Origin: Hemerocallis citrina
Lineage: Eukaryota > Streptophyta > Magnoliopsida > Asparagales > Asphodelaceae
NCBI GenBank assembly: GCA_017893485.1
Contig: CM030366.1
Span: 202,301,173 to 202,365,172 of the forward strand
Direction of reading: 5' to 3'
Length of the DNA: 64,000 nt
The position numbers and the translations under genes were made by a program. Positions 43,607-56,433 of the stretch are shown piece by piece (position 1 is the first letter of the stretch; each line of letters opens with the position of its first letter). The notes under the pieces were generated by a model. It was not told the origin of the DNA, did not search any database, and saw nothing but the letters and a program-made list of their open reading frames with translations.

Positions 43607-45637
43607 CCACATCCCCATATTTCGGCGCCCCCATCTCCGTTCGTCTTCTCCGGCGACACCCCCCTCGTTGCCACTCGCTACCACACCACGAAACCCCAAC
43701 CTCCTTTCCCTCTTTCGATCGTCAACAGCCAAATCCCAATCCCGTCGCCCTTGCTCTGTTCTCGTCATGCCGTCACCAGTGACGTCAACGCCTCCATCGA
43801 CGCCAGTTGCCGCATCGCCATCCGCCAGTCGAGCCAGAGCCTTTGCTGCCATTGCTGCTCTCTCTTTTCCCTTGCGTCTGTTGCTGCTGTCTCTTGTGTG
43901 CTTTATTACAGTTGCTGTGTCTCTTTGATTGGGTTCTATTGTGTATATAGTTGCACGTAGAATTGTGTGTTCGTGAGTTTGTTGCTTCGAGATCCTTATC
44001 CCGTTATTCTTGGTATTCGTTTTCGTCATCTAACAGGAAAGTCACTGTCCTTTTGAATTGTTAATTGTATCAAATTCAAGTTTTGTTGAAACTCTTGCAA
44101 GTAGATCTCTTTGTTATAATATTATCCTTTGTTCATCTCTTTGTTGGGTCTATTGAGAGTTTATACGAGCTAACCCTAATATTCTTGACATCGTGCCAAT
44201 TTTGACTCTAAAGTTTGGATCTTTCATGAGTGCATATAGAATTGATAATAGGGTTGTTCATATAATCATGACACAAATAAATTATTGTAGAGACAAATGA
44301 TAGGTTGTATGTTGTTTGATCGATTGATGATTGATTGATGATAAATTGATGTATGAGCATGTTCTAATTTTATTTATCATGTTTTGACACGCATTATGCT
44401 GATTATATAATTTATTGACTAAAGAATTGACACCTGTCACACCCATCATGTTTAATTAATTTATTTTCATGAAAAATATCCTAAAAACTGTATCTTGCTT
44501 GCTGCCTGAAATTTATCTGCTATTTTTGACCCAGTAAACGATCTTAAATTTAATAATTTTCTGAATATGAATGGTAGCCTTATCTTTCTAGTTTCCAGAA
44601 CATCTTGAATTTCTGAATTCCGAGTTTTGTAGCAAAAGTTATGCCCGTTTTACTACAGTTGTGTTTTATTTCCAGAATTATACTTTTCAGATTTTCTTGA
44701 ATTAATTATTCCTGTATCATTGTATTGCATGAATTAATGTATGTGTATTGCATTGCATGATCCTGGTATCCTATTGTCATTATTTTCATTGTCCTATTCA
44801 ATTTATCATCCTATTGTTCCCCCTATTGTTACTATCGTTCGTCTAATGTCTCTACATTACATATTGTATTGTTGCATTAATAAAATTGTTAATCAAGCCG
44901 GGGTTTAAGGATTGACTCAATTAGTGGACAATATAGGAACTGTACTCGGATTAGGGGCTTGTGGTTCCCTATACCGTTATCTTGTGATCTTGTAGCATCT
45001 TATTAATAAATAATCGTTATGGATGGAACATTATTCTCGTGCCGAGTACATGAATTTCAGAGCCCACCACTAAGTCTAAAACGTAACTTGTTTGTATGTA
45101 GCAACCATGTTGTAAATGGATGGGACGCATGAAGTGCTACATTAGTTAGGATTAAATAATTAATAGACTTAAGAGTTGCATCACATTGACACTGCATATT
45201 GTTCCTCATTGTTCCTCTTGATATCAAATTGACCGTTGATTACCATTACGGAATATTGAACCATTGTTTATAGCCATTGCATCGATTATCGTGATATTGA
45301 TTATCGTGCCATGTTATTGATTCCTATTGATCCATTGAAATCATTGTTATACCGTTATTCTATTGTTCTCTGCTTTCTCTACTTGTTGTCCATGACTTAC
45401 TCTAAGGACAATTTTTCTCCTCTTTTTAGATGAAGTGTTTACAGATGATCAAGAAAAATTGCCTGCTGGGATTGGACAATAAAAATTCTGAAGGCTTTAT
45501 TGAACTATTGTTATTTCATTGTATTGTGAGCTTTTGACCAGAATATTGTTATTTGTTTCCAGACGTTAGATTATTATTATATTTGGATATTTATATTGAT
45601 TCATTCCAAGTATTATTGTTCATGAGATTATTATTAT

Positions 45638-48481
45638 TGTAATACCCTGATTTTTCAAATACATGAAAATATTATTTATTTTTACATTTGGTATGCTTGT
45701 GTAGCATGTTGACTAATATTTCTCAACATGATGAAATAAGTGTATTGTTTTCTATAAAACATTTTCTTAAAGCCCAATGTTAATTTGCTTATTTTTCTTT
45801 TAAAATTATTTTGGCCCAACAAATTTTAGCCCATGAATTTAATTATATATTTTTTTTACAACTTGTATGTGTAGCATCTTTTCTTTTATTTTTCCGGGTT
45901 CTTGGTGTACAATTTATGTAGTGGGGTTTGTGTGTACACGTGCACTCCATGTACACGTGCACAAGGCACAAGTTTGGGCCGGATGGGAGAGTAGTGGAGA
46001 TGAGATGTGGGTAGTTTTTTTCTTAGGAGTGGGTAGTTTCTCAACTCCCGAATGAATCCTAGCTCTTGATCTCCAACTCCCTAATGCATCTTAACCCTCC
46101 ATCTCACTCTAATTTGTGTATAAATACCCCTCTCATTCCCTATCTTATTTTACACTAAAGTTATTATTGTAAGAGAGGCATTCTGTGAGTTTGTGTGTGG
46201 GAGCGTGCCTGTGGAAGCCAGGTAGCATTCTGAGGATTCGGTGTGGAACAAGGAGCAAGGAGGCGTTCACTATATTAAGGAGCTTTTGCGGGATTTCGTT
46301 ATTTCTTCATATAAGGTGGGTATTTTTCAGGACTTCTAATGTAGAGATTATACCATAATTATTATGATTGCTACCATGTTATAAAAAGTAAATTGGATGT
46401 ATTAGAAATTGCTTGAACATATTGTTAATAATGAGAACGGAAGTGTCGGTACAGTCGACTGTCACATGCACCAGTCGACTAGTACGAGACCGTTGATCTG
46501 TGATGTGGTGATAAACTGAATGCAAATAGACAAAATGGTGTGATTACTGAGTTGTAATTTTCCTATGACACATATGATGGAGGGAAGATAAATGGATGAA
46601 AAAGAACTAGCGATGATTAAACAAATTAAGAACTGTCGGAGCAGTCGACTGACACTGTGTTCAGCCGACTGGTGCTCCAATTTTAATTATGATTATTCGG
46701 AATGTCATGTAATGAGATGTTCTGTTGTGTTAAACCAGTATAATGACTTGGAAGTTATATCTTCATCATCGTAAGAAAGTTATAAGCAGTATGAATGCAT
46801 GTTTAAAGTATTTTTCTTCAAAGGAAAGAGTATATTAATAACTTGAAATTTTATGTTTGTGCTGTTCCTGAATAATCAGAGGCTCTGTGTTTATGAAATA
46901 TGAATATATGGGCATTGTAAATTGATATCATGATGCAAGAATATATAAAAGCCATTAGACAATCTCTTAATTTGAATTATGGAACTAATCAGTCGACTGA
47001 ATGCGCGTAGCAAGTCGACTGAACTGGACTTGGAATTGTGTTGTTGAGAATCCCAGAACAGATGACTGATGGATGAACAGTCGACTGTCATGTGGATGAC
47101 ACTATGAATATGAAAAGTTGCGGGACAGGCGACTGGTTGTGTACAGCAGTCGACTATCCCGAGCATTATGATGAACCTGTATTTGACTGTATGAGTCGAC
47201 TAGTGTACTTCCAAGTCGACTGTACAGAGTGAATTTTGAAATGCATGAATTTCATTTTATTTGCTGTTAGAAATTGTGAACTTTATGATCGAATTCTATG
47301 AACTCTTTTTGTAACTGTGTGGATTATGGATGGGAAGTGAGAATTAAATGAATATGAAAGGCTAAGATCATGATGAGAAAGTCTGTGAGACTCTAATTGA
47401 ATTATGAGCTGAAGTGCTCAATTGGAAGTTGTGAATTGTAAATTGAAACCGAGAGTAGCTAAGTCTCCCCCGGCAGCGAAATGAATGAAATGAAATGAGA
47501 ATTGAAAGACCAAGGTTGGTTATGTATTGAAATGAAATGATAAGTCCGGTTTGGTGGAGAGGCTAACTCTAAAGCTTGATTTATATTCATAATTCTAATA
47601 TTTAGTGCATAGTGAAGAGGTGATGAAGGTGGGAGAAAAATATGAGTATGAGAACTAGGATTTACGGTGCGGGTGTGTGAGCCGCAGAATGCATGCTTGA
47701 TGAGTCAAGACATGGCGCGGGCACAACTCAGTAATGATCGAACTTTAGTCACGCTTGTGGGATGTTTTGGTGACTGCAAGAGGATTGTGTTCAGGGAGGA
47801 GGCTGAATTGTCGCAGAATGCATGCTTGATGAGTCAAGACATGGCGCGAAATTCTACTCCAGGGGCCAGGATACATGCTTGTACTCATAGAATCATCTAA
47901 GATACTTACCGTAATTACAGAAGTAGAGTAAGTCATGGCGAGGGATTGAACCCTACAAAAATGAAGAACGACTAAGAGACTTGCCCTCGAACCTATGTAG
48001 TATGGGATGCATAGAATTCGAACAAGTGCGCATTAGTGTCATGTAAATTAAATAAATTGCATTAAGGATTAAGTGCACAATCACGACACGACATCATTAA
48101 GAGTTCCCTTTTGTTTTACATGCTTATATTGAACAAGTTTGTGATTTGTTAAGAAATGAGATTCATTATACTGTTTCTGGCATAGAGAGGATGGCCATGT
48201 ATAATTATCGTCGGTTGAATAAACTGACGTACCCACAGTTCTGTATGCAGGATGAATTACATGTAAAGAGGAATGGATGCATAAAGATCTTATCATGTTG
48301 TTAGTCATTTATGTAAATGTTGTATATATTTTGCTTCCGCTGTGTAAATGTAATTGTAATATGATGTAAACTCTGATGTAAGATGAAAAGTTTTAATTTC
48401 TTTGTAAAATTGTACTCAAAGAAAGTGAAAAGATCCTGTAGAACATCTCGAATTCAGTGATTTGGGATTCGGGGCGTTACA
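45638..48481 (+). mobile_element. Solo LTR, family A copy 2 (2.84 kb)
   Basis: Starts TGTAATACCCTG and ends CGGGGCGTTACA with target duplication ATTAT on both sides (45,633-45,637, 48,482-48,486). It contains six GTCGAC-type pairs (46,452-47,222) and a direct repeat of CGCAGAATGCATGCTTGATG (47,684 and 47,814). A TTCCGCTGT...AATTGTAAT end region is shared with copy 1. No coding frame. Confidence 0.88.
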
Positions 48482-48622
48482 ATTATTGCATGCACAATTA
48501 TCCTATATTGATTATATTTTTGAGTTGATCGGATAATCCGCTTATGGGTGACGTTAGTCATTCATTGGGCCAATGTCATGTACTCGTATTTCGTATTTTT
48601 AGGAAGTGGGGCGTGACACTTC

Positions 48623-48625
<3 letters not shown>

Positions 48626-48672
<47 letters not shown>
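48626..48672. repeat. (GA)n microsatellite
   Basis: About 23 GA dinucleotides without interruption. Confidence 0.97.
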
Positions 48673-48674
<2 letters not shown>

Positions 48675-48905
48675 AGCAGTCAACCTATTTTTCCTTTATA
48701 CCCGGTGGCCCCCACATGACTGCCACGTCAGCATGTGGCTGACGCAATAAGCAAAGAGCAGCTACATGCTCTGCTGTTCTTCACGTGTCCCCCCTCTCAA
48801 TCCACTATTCAATTCACAAATATTTACACATTTGCCATTCAACTCTCTTTATACATATATATATATATACTATTATATAGTTATCTCAAATTACGGGGTG
48901 TTACA
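48673..48905 (-). repeat. Fragment of a TRIM-type LTR
   Basis: The last ~60 bp (ATATATATACTATTATATAGTTATCTC... ending GGGGTGTTACA) are the same as the LTR end at 28,235-28,292. It directly abuts copia coding sequence at 48,906, so it interrupts the copia gag. Confidence 0.55.
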
Positions 48906-49931
48906 GTTAGTCTATCAATGCTAGCTCCTCTGCTCTTGCATTCTCTGCTACTCCCGGTATGAATTCGTTCTGGATTTTAGATTCTGGTGCATCACATCAT
49001 CTCACTATTAATCAAACATTGCTCACCATCTGCACTGCACTTTCCTCTCACTCTCCATCTCTACACACAGATGATGGCTCATCATTTCTCGTTACGCACT
49101 TAAGGGCAATTAGCTTTCCCACTCTCATATTACCTTATGTTCTTTATGCTCCTCATTTATCCATGAACCTTATTTCTATTAGTGCGTTATACGATAGTGG
49201 TCTTGTCGTTACCTTTGACTCCTTTGGTTGTTCTATTACTGATTCGTGCATCGGTGAGGAGTTTGGGCGTGCTAGTCGTCAGGGTCATCTATATCATCTA
49301 TATTTTCTTCGTGCACACCACTCTCCTTCTAGTTTTGCCAGTATTGTTTCCTCTGATGCTGATCTGTGGCACAGACGTTTAGGTCACATTAGTGCGTCTC
49401 GTCTCCAGATTTTAGCCTGCAGTGGTGCCCTTGGTCCTCTTACTTTTAAATGTTTATCTAATTGTCAGGGTTTTCATTTGGCCACATTGCACTACCCTTT
49501 AGTCACAAAAGCACTTCTCAAACCACCCATCCTTTTCAACTTGTTCAATTTGATATATGGGGACCCTCTCATGTACCTTCATGGAAAGGCTATCTCTATT
49601 ATGTTGCCTTCATCAATTACTTCACCAGACATACATGGACTTTTCTTATGCATCAGCGATCTGAGATACATGATATTTACCGGTTCTATATGACTACGAT
49701 TCACACTCAGTTCGGTGTACGCATCAAGAATTTTCGATTGGACGGTGCTCGTGAGTACACCTCCACCACTATGAGATCGATCCTTCAGTCTCACGACACC
49801 CTTTTTCAGCAATCATGCCCTCACACACATGAGCAGAATGGTATATCTGAACGCAAGCATCGTCACATTCTTAAGACGGACCGTGCTCTTTTACTCTCCT
49901 CTTTCGCTCCTCGTTTTTTCTTAGCTGAAGC
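48906..49931 (+). pseudogene. Ty1/copia element: protease to integrase part, decayed
   Basis: Begins inside the gag-protease linker (SINASSSALAFSATPG), then the protease site FWILDSGASHHLT, then gag-pre-integrase DLWHRRLGHISASRL. After a frame change comes the integrase core (QLVQFDIWGPSHVPSWKG, FRLDGAREYTS, HEQNGISERKHRHI) and FFLAEA, where a solo LTR is inserted. The zinc-binding C-x2-C after the His pair is damaged. Gag and 5' LTR are absent upstream. The part resumes at 54,047. Confidence 0.85.
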
Positions 49932-52900
49932 TGTGGCACCCCGAATTTTTAATATGATATCTCAGAAATACGTGGCACAATTTTCAGAATCTACCTCAAT
50001 GTAATAATAAACATAGCAAAACACAGAATTTTTTTCAACTTTTATTACAACATTTCTTTACAAAGCATAGCGGAAAATAAACACCTTAAATTACAATTTC
50101 TTTTTTTACCACACATTCTTTTACAATTTACATAAGCCACATTATCATTCTATCACATGTATCCAAATCCCAATCTATAGGTACCTACCTGTAAAATATG
50201 AGGCTAGAGATAACCCTAACTCCCCAAACTACGGGGTCAGCCATAACGGTGAGAGTGACATAAAAAAAAATACAATATGAATAAAGCATAAAGAATAAAG
50301 TCATAATCAACACATACCGATAGTAGTAACGAATGGAATATGAAATACCAATAAATAAAGCATGAAAACATCAAGTGAAACTAGACTAAGTGTCAAGTGT
50401 AGGAAAACAGAAAACAACATGTATAAAACCAAGTCGAGAAAATATGAATGCAGTATGATGACTCTCTAATGCATACTTGTCGGATTCTATGCATTCTATA
50501 GTACATAGGTCCGGTGTAAGCCCTTATCGTTCTCCACTTTGTAGGGTTAGATCCCACGTTATGCAACTATTCTACTACAATGACTACTACAAGATTTAGA
50601 AATTTTGCAAGTATCGGTTCTCACCCCTCACTCACGTAGATCATTCTGTGGCCTATTTCATCAATCGTCCCAGAATACTGGGGATTGCCTCACTCCGTAG
50701 GTCATCCTGGAACCCTCATTGCACAAACATCACATGAGCATCGCTCTCGTCCTTGGATTACTGGAGACCAATCATACTCACGTGGATCATTCTGTGGCCT
50801 ATTTCAGCCATCGTCCCGGAATACTGGGGATTATCTCACTCCTCGGATCATCATGGAGTCCATAACTCACATTTTCTCTCATTTCATCATATCAACATCT
50901 AATATCTGTCCTTATACTTATTAAGTTCATTTAATTAATTACAAATCTCCTATAGTTAGTGTACCCCACCAGGCTTAACTCAACTAATCAACAATCAAGA
51001 CCACAACTGACCAAACCATAAAATCTCAACTGCCGATGACTAGGGTCCCACTCAACCTTTAGAGACTCGCAACTCAACCATCAACACCAAATCTTTCATT
51101 AAAACTCTCAATTTCATTATCAATTCGCTCATATTAGGAAACTTCTAAAAAATCAACAAATCAAAAATCCATCCGAATACTCACAATTTTCAGAACTGAA
51201 ATGAGATATTAAATCCATTAAATAACTGAGTTCCATATTTTGAAGTTGTAGAAATCACAAAACATCAATTCTTTCGAAAACCGTATATATTTCTCTTTAT
51301 AAAGTCGTAGAAATACAATTTAAATTCTATTAAAATCCAAATGTAACTCTCTGTAAAATACTGTAATCTGTAGCAAAAACATCATCTAAAACAGTAGATT
51401 AATAAACCATAAGTTCGAAGAAATAATCATTCAAGAACAACGACAAAAACTCAAGAAAATAATCAGTCAAACAGCTGACAGTCAACTGTCAAAACCAGTT
51501 CAAAAGTGGGCGGTCGACTGTCAAGCCAAAATCCAAAAACCCAAGAATTTCCAGCTGACCGACATTTCATGTGCAATTTCGTGCGGTCGACTGTCAAGTT
51601 CGAAAATTGACAGCTTTAATATTCGTGCACATTTTTACTGATACTTCATTAAATCTTTATAAAATCATAAATTTGCAAAATAAAACTCCTGAGATGATCA
51701 AATACAACTTGTATAACAAACTGGAGTCTATAAAACAAATCAGCAATAGTACGAAAGAAATCAACCAACTCATGATTTCTATTAGGTTCTTAACAATCTC
51801 AAGTCATCTATATAGAATTCTAATCATCAATAGCATAGTTTTCATGAAAAGATTCAATCTTTATTCATCCATCCTTCAATAATTCATTATATCATCACTC
51901 AATCCCTTATCATGCTTTCTAATAGACAAATTATCACATACAACATGCATAGAACAATAAGAAAACAAATATATGTCACTCACCTTATTGAAGAATCAAC
52001 CGAAATAATAAAGATAATAAGAAAAATCCTTCCTTTCGCAAGAAAATCCAAGATCCTAGCTTCGAAACTCTAAGAAATCAATAATAAAGAAAACCCTTTG
52101 TTTAGTGTAGTGAAGAGACGGCTGCACTCTCTTTATATTAGGCCGGAAATTAGGTTTTAGGGTTTTAAGTAGGTTTTGTAAAATATCCCTTTTGAATATA
52201 TCTTTACATAAAAAGAGAGAGAACGTAGAACGCAAAGTGAAAGAAGAGAATAACCTAGGGTTTCCAATTTCGAGGGTAAGCATGAAGCGCAACCAACCTC
52301 CTGGTCGGGGGAGGGGAAGATCTGATGTGTCTGGACGCTGTTTTTACTTCTTTCTCGACCTTTTTGAGGCCTGGCTTGTGCTCTCCGTGGTGACCTCAAA
52401 TCTGTGGTTTTGTTACTATGATGTTCATTTTTGGCTAAATATCTTCGAGTAGCTTTTTATTTTCCTGCTTTGTTTTTAACTTTTGTGTTTCTATGTGGTT
52501 ACTATCAGTTGCTACTGTTGCTGATACCTCTACATTTTAGAGTATTTCTGTATTTATGTTCTTCTTTACTACTCTTCTGTTGCATTTTCTTTACCTATCC
52601 ATTCGTTCTTTTTTTTTTGCTGTGGGCATCTCTTGGTGGTGCTCGGTTGATTCTGGTTGGCTAGCTTTGGCCATGTTATTTGTTTCAGTTTGGTAGCTAC
52701 GGTATCTCTCGCTTGTGTTTTAATTTGCTTTGGTTACTACTGCTTTGTGTAGTTACTATCGGTTGCTACTGTTGCTGATTACTATACATTTTAGATTATT
52801 TCTGTATTACTGTTCATCTCTCCTACTCTTCAGTTGCATTTTCTATAGCCATCTATTCGTTCTATTTTTGGCTGTAGGCATCTCTTGGAGGTGCTCGGTT

Positions 52901-54046
52901 GACTCTGGTTGGCTAGCTTTAGCCTTGTTATTTATTTCAGTTTGGTTGCAGTGGTTTCTCTAGCTTGTGTTTCTGTTTGCTTTGGTTGCTACTACTTTGG
53001 TTTCTCGCCTCAGGTTTCAGCATCACAGCTCTTTTTGGGGTCGTCCCTGCCTTTGCACTGTTGTTTGGTAGGTTTGGTTGAGCTATCGCAGTTGGTGATG
53101 GTTGCTCTTGTTCGGTTCTGTTGTTGGGTTTGGTTTCTTCAGCTTGCATTGTTACCACTTGCTGCTCTTATTCTGATCTCTGATTTTGAACTTGTTTCAA
53201 CGACGTCTGGGAAGTGTGTCGAGTGCTATTCCCCTGTTCTCTGCCTCCAGCCGGTCATTGGCTTCTTTCCTGTTTGCTACCAGTCGCTTCGCTGGCTGTT
53301 TTTGGTCGTGTAATGCTTTCAATTGCCGCTTTTGTTTTTAGTTATTGTGTATATATGCGTTTATTTCTTCCAGTTTTACTCTGTGTAAAATTCAACTTTG
53401 TTTGTACATATTCGGTTATTTTTTATTATATTTGGGCTGGAGTCTTTCGACTCTATCCCCGTTATAAAAAAAAGGAATATATCTTTACATATATAAATCT
53501 TTAAACTAGGAAATTAGAATAACCAAGTCAATTAAGATTTAAAATCAAAAATAACCAACTGATATGGCCGGCACTGTTTTCAAACCCAGAAAAACGAATT
53601 TTGTAATTTTTGCCTCTAAGTGGCAATTTTGCAAAAAAAACTTTTCTTTAAGAAGTTTGCGAAATAAACCAAATCTATTAGCATAAAAAGTAAACTGTTT
53701 ACCTTTGATTTGGCTAGCCATCATGCTCAGCCTAGAAAATCGAAAATCTGAAGTTTTTACTCCAAGTGGTAATTTTGCACAAAAGCCCATCTTTTTGTAA
53801 TATTTGCAAATATACTAAATGAACATCAGAAAAATCCAGAAAATTTATAAATAATACCTACAAATAAATATTATATTTTTCCAAAATAATTTCTGACTTT
53901 GAACTTCTCAAAAATATGAACTTCTCAAAAATATATTTGCACGTGTAAAAAAACAATTTTCAGAAAAAGTTTATTACATCACCAAAAAATCATTTTAATT
54001 CATTTATTAATCTTAAAACATTATTTAAAAAATCTAGGGTGTTATA
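49932..54046 (-). mobile_element. Solo LTR, family A copy 3, inserted in copia integrase
   Basis: Minus strand begins TATAACACCCTAG (TGTAAC with changes) and ends CGGGGTGCCACA. Flanks GAAGC (49,927-49,931) and GGAGC (54,047-54,051) agree at four of five bases. Removing it restores the copia reading LAEA/FMTSVSPIN. Without the LINE-like insertion inside, it is ~2.83 kb, the same size as the other family A LTRs. It holds family A landmarks in reverse (GTCCCGGAATACTGGGGATT blocks at 50,640-50,850) and GTCGAC-type sites at 51,485-51,600. Confidence 0.8.
52211..53474 (+). mobile_element. LINE-like non-autonomous retroposon with 17-bp target duplication
   Basis: A 17-bp direct repeat GAATATATCTTTACATA flanks the insert (52,194-52,210 and 53,475-53,491), and the insert ends in TATAAAAAAAAG, so it was copied by target-primed reverse transcription. 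It starts with a purine-rich leader and an ATG (MKRNQPPGRGRGRSDVSG...), but no reverse transcriptase frame exists. The middle carries two ~255-bp tandem copies (around 52,495 and 52,750; GTTACTATC(A/G)GTTGCTACTG). The sense-strand open frames here are low-complexity readings of T/G-rich DNA. Confidence 0.8.
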
Positions 54047-54360
54047 GGAGCTTTCATGACCTCTGTTAGCCCTATTAACATTACTCCCTCATCTGCCCTA
54101 GTTGGTACGATGCCTTATGAGACTCTTTATCACTCACCTCCCGACTACAGTATACTCCGTACTTTTGGGTGCACCTGTTACGTTTTTCTCTCTCCTACTG
54201 AGCGCACAAAGCTCTCCACTCGTGCTGCTAAGTGCGTTCACCTAGGTCTTGGTTCTGAACATAAATGTTATCGTTGTTTTGATCCATCGGCGGGTCGTGC
54301 CCGTATTTCTCGACATGTATCATTTGTGGAAGACTCTCCTTGCTACCTGACCCCCCCCCC

Positions 54361-54397
<37 letters not shown>

Positions 54398-56259
54398 AGG
54401 ATGCTAGATTTCTTGATTCCCAGTTGTTGCTAGCTTCCCGACTTCATCTTCCCGCATTCCTTTTGATCCCACTCCTCTGGCTCCATTCGCATATCCTCCT
54501 GTCCTTACACCTATTGTTCCCCCTACTAAAACTCTACCTGCATCCCCACAGTTGCTAGCACCCACCCCACCTACTTCCCCACCGACACATGCACCCACTC
54601 CACCGTCCTCACCCCCACACCCTATCAGTCTACACGTTCCACTTCTGGTATCCCTCCAGCATGTTATACACCTGATGCCATTTATCCTTCTGACCATTTT
54701 AGTTTTGCCACCCTCGCTTCCTACTCACCACAGTTTTATGCATATCTCACTGTTATACACTCTACACGTGATCCTAGAACCTATCAGGACGCAATTCAAT
54801 ATTCCGAGTGGAGGAAAGCTATTGCAAAGGAATTTTGTGCATTTGATCAGACTAGCACTTGGGATGTCGTTCCTCTGCCAGAGGGCGTTCAGCCTATCAA
54901 CTGCAAGTAGATCTTCAAGGTCAAATATCAACCTGATAGATCTATTGAGCGGCATAAGACTCGTCTAGTAGCCCGAGGATTTATTTAGGAACATAGCATT
55001 GATTATGATGAGACATTTGCTTCCATTGCACAGATGAATACTGTTTGCACTCTCCTTGCTGTTGCAGTCATCCGTCAGTGGCCGTTATACCAGATGGACG
55101 TGAAGAATGTTTTTCTTTATGGTACCTTATATGATGTTGTTTATATGGATCCTCCTCTTGGCCTCCCTACTCCTCCTTGTCATGTTTTCCGGCTGCGTCC
55201 GGCTATATATGGTCTGAAACAGGCCCCTCGAGCCTGGTTTGAGTGTTTTCGCCTTGTCATCACCAATGCTAGTTTTAGTCAGAGTTCCTAGAACCATTCT
55301 ATGTTTATGTGGTCATCACCGCACGGGAAGGTACTTCTACTACTCTATGTTGATGATATGATCATTACTGGGGATGACTCCGTAGCCATTGCATCCACCC
55401 AAAAATACCTTTACCAGCGGTTCCATATAAAAGACATTGGCAGACTACGTTGAATTCTGGGTCTAGAGATTGCTCATGGATCTCGGAGGATACTCATTTC
55501 TCAACAGAAATACACATCAGATTATTATCTCCGCTGCATGCCTCTCTGACAGTCGATCAGCTGATACACCCTTAGAGCTTCATGTGAAGCTTTGTCCTAC
55601 TGATGGTGAGCTCCTTCCTGATCCCATTAGATACAGACAAATTGTTGGACAACTTGTCTACTTATGCATGACCAGACCCGATATTGCTCATGCAGTCAGT
55701 GTTAGTCGGTTTGTTTCCGCTCCTACGTCGGTTCACTATGGTGCACTTCTTCGGATTCTCAGATATCTTCGGAACACTATTACTCGCTCATTATTCATGC
55801 CTTCTACATCCAAACTAGAGCTAAGTGCATATTCTGATTCAGATTGGGCAGGTGATCCTACTACCAGACGGTCTACCACAGATTTCTGTCTATTTCTTGA
55901 TGTTTCGCTGATCTCATGGCGAAGTAAGAAACAATCAGTTATTGCATGTTCTTCGACCGAAGCTGAGTACAGAGCAATGATAGCTACTACTAGAGAGATT
56001 GTTCATGTTCGTTGGTTGTTATCAGATATGGGTGTCACTCTTTCAAGAGCTACTCCTCTTCATTGTGGTAACCGGACTGCACTACACATTGCAAGCAACC
56101 CGGTCTTCCATAAGCGAACGAAGCATACAGAGATTGATTGTCATTATGTTTGTGAGCGCTTGAAGCAGAGACCATTTCACTTCATTTTATTACCTCGTCA
56201 CAGTAGACGGCAGACTTCTTTTCCAAATCTCATACTGTTCAGAGATTTCGATATTTAGT
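54047..56259 (+). pseudogene. Ty1/copia element: integrase end, reverse transcriptase and RNase H, decayed
   Basis: Continues integrase (YETLYHSPPDYSILRTFGCT, CVHLGLGSEHKCYRCFDP), a Pro/Ser/Thr linker broken by a long C run, then reverse transcriptase with INCK-stop-IFKVK, TRLVARGF-stop, [24 protein letters not shown] and the catalytic YVDDMIITGD. RNase H follows (AYSDSDWAGDPTTRRSTTDF, SSTEAEYRAM, NPVFHKRTKHTEIDCHYVCE). At least five in-frame stops and several shifts are present, many explained by single transitions (TGG or CAG to TAG). Dead element, clearly older than the insertion it carries. Confidence 0.88.
54351..54396 (+). repeat. Poly-C tract (C10 T C35)
   Basis: Lies in the Pro-rich linker of the decayed copia. 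Poly-G on the other strand. Confidence 0.95.
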
Positions 56260-56303
56260 GGGAAAACTCACACTGTTTGATCCACCGTGAGTTTGAGAGG
56301 CGG

Positions 56304-56433
56304 TGTTAGATATTATAGTCCCACATTGGGTATTGTGCTAGTTTTATATATGGTTTACTCCAATATATAGAAGATATTGTACTCAGTTATTTATCAATTT
56401 ATTAATCAGTATTGTTTTCATCTCTCTAATACA
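56304..56433 (+). repeat. Probable short 3' LTR of the decayed copia element
   Basis: Follows the RNase H end and a purine-rich GTTTGAGAGGCGG (polypurine tract). Starts TGTTAGATATTATAGTCCC, includes a TATATATGG-like box and ends CTCTAATACA, giving inverted ends. The 5' LTR was not found, so the length is an inference. Confidence 0.55.

Larger units (their letters stand above)
40548..48618 (+). mobile_element. Truncated family B LTR carrying two nested solo LTRs
   Basis: The outer pieces are 40,548-40,920, 43,612-45,637 and 48,487-48,618. The end GTGGGGCGTGACA and landmarks such as AATCAAGCCGG, GGGACGCATGAAGTGCTAC and a C-rich leader after a TATA-like CCTATAAATACAACC (near 40,650) match the complete family B LTR at 8,185. 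Only ~110 bp of the U3 part remain, because a deletion joined it to SIRE ORF3. C-rich open frames (e.g. 43,586-44,029) are leader sequence, not genes. Confidence 0.7.

Noticed and set aside
43586..44029. 147-codon minus-strand and overlapping plus-strand frames
   Set aside because: They overlap in several frames in C-rich leader sequence of the family B LTR, which is typical of composition and not of genes.
52909..53313. 134-codon hydrophobic frame, possible membrane protein
   Set aside because: Lies in a T/G-rich retroposon body with a tandem duplication. Hydrophobicity follows from T-rich codons.
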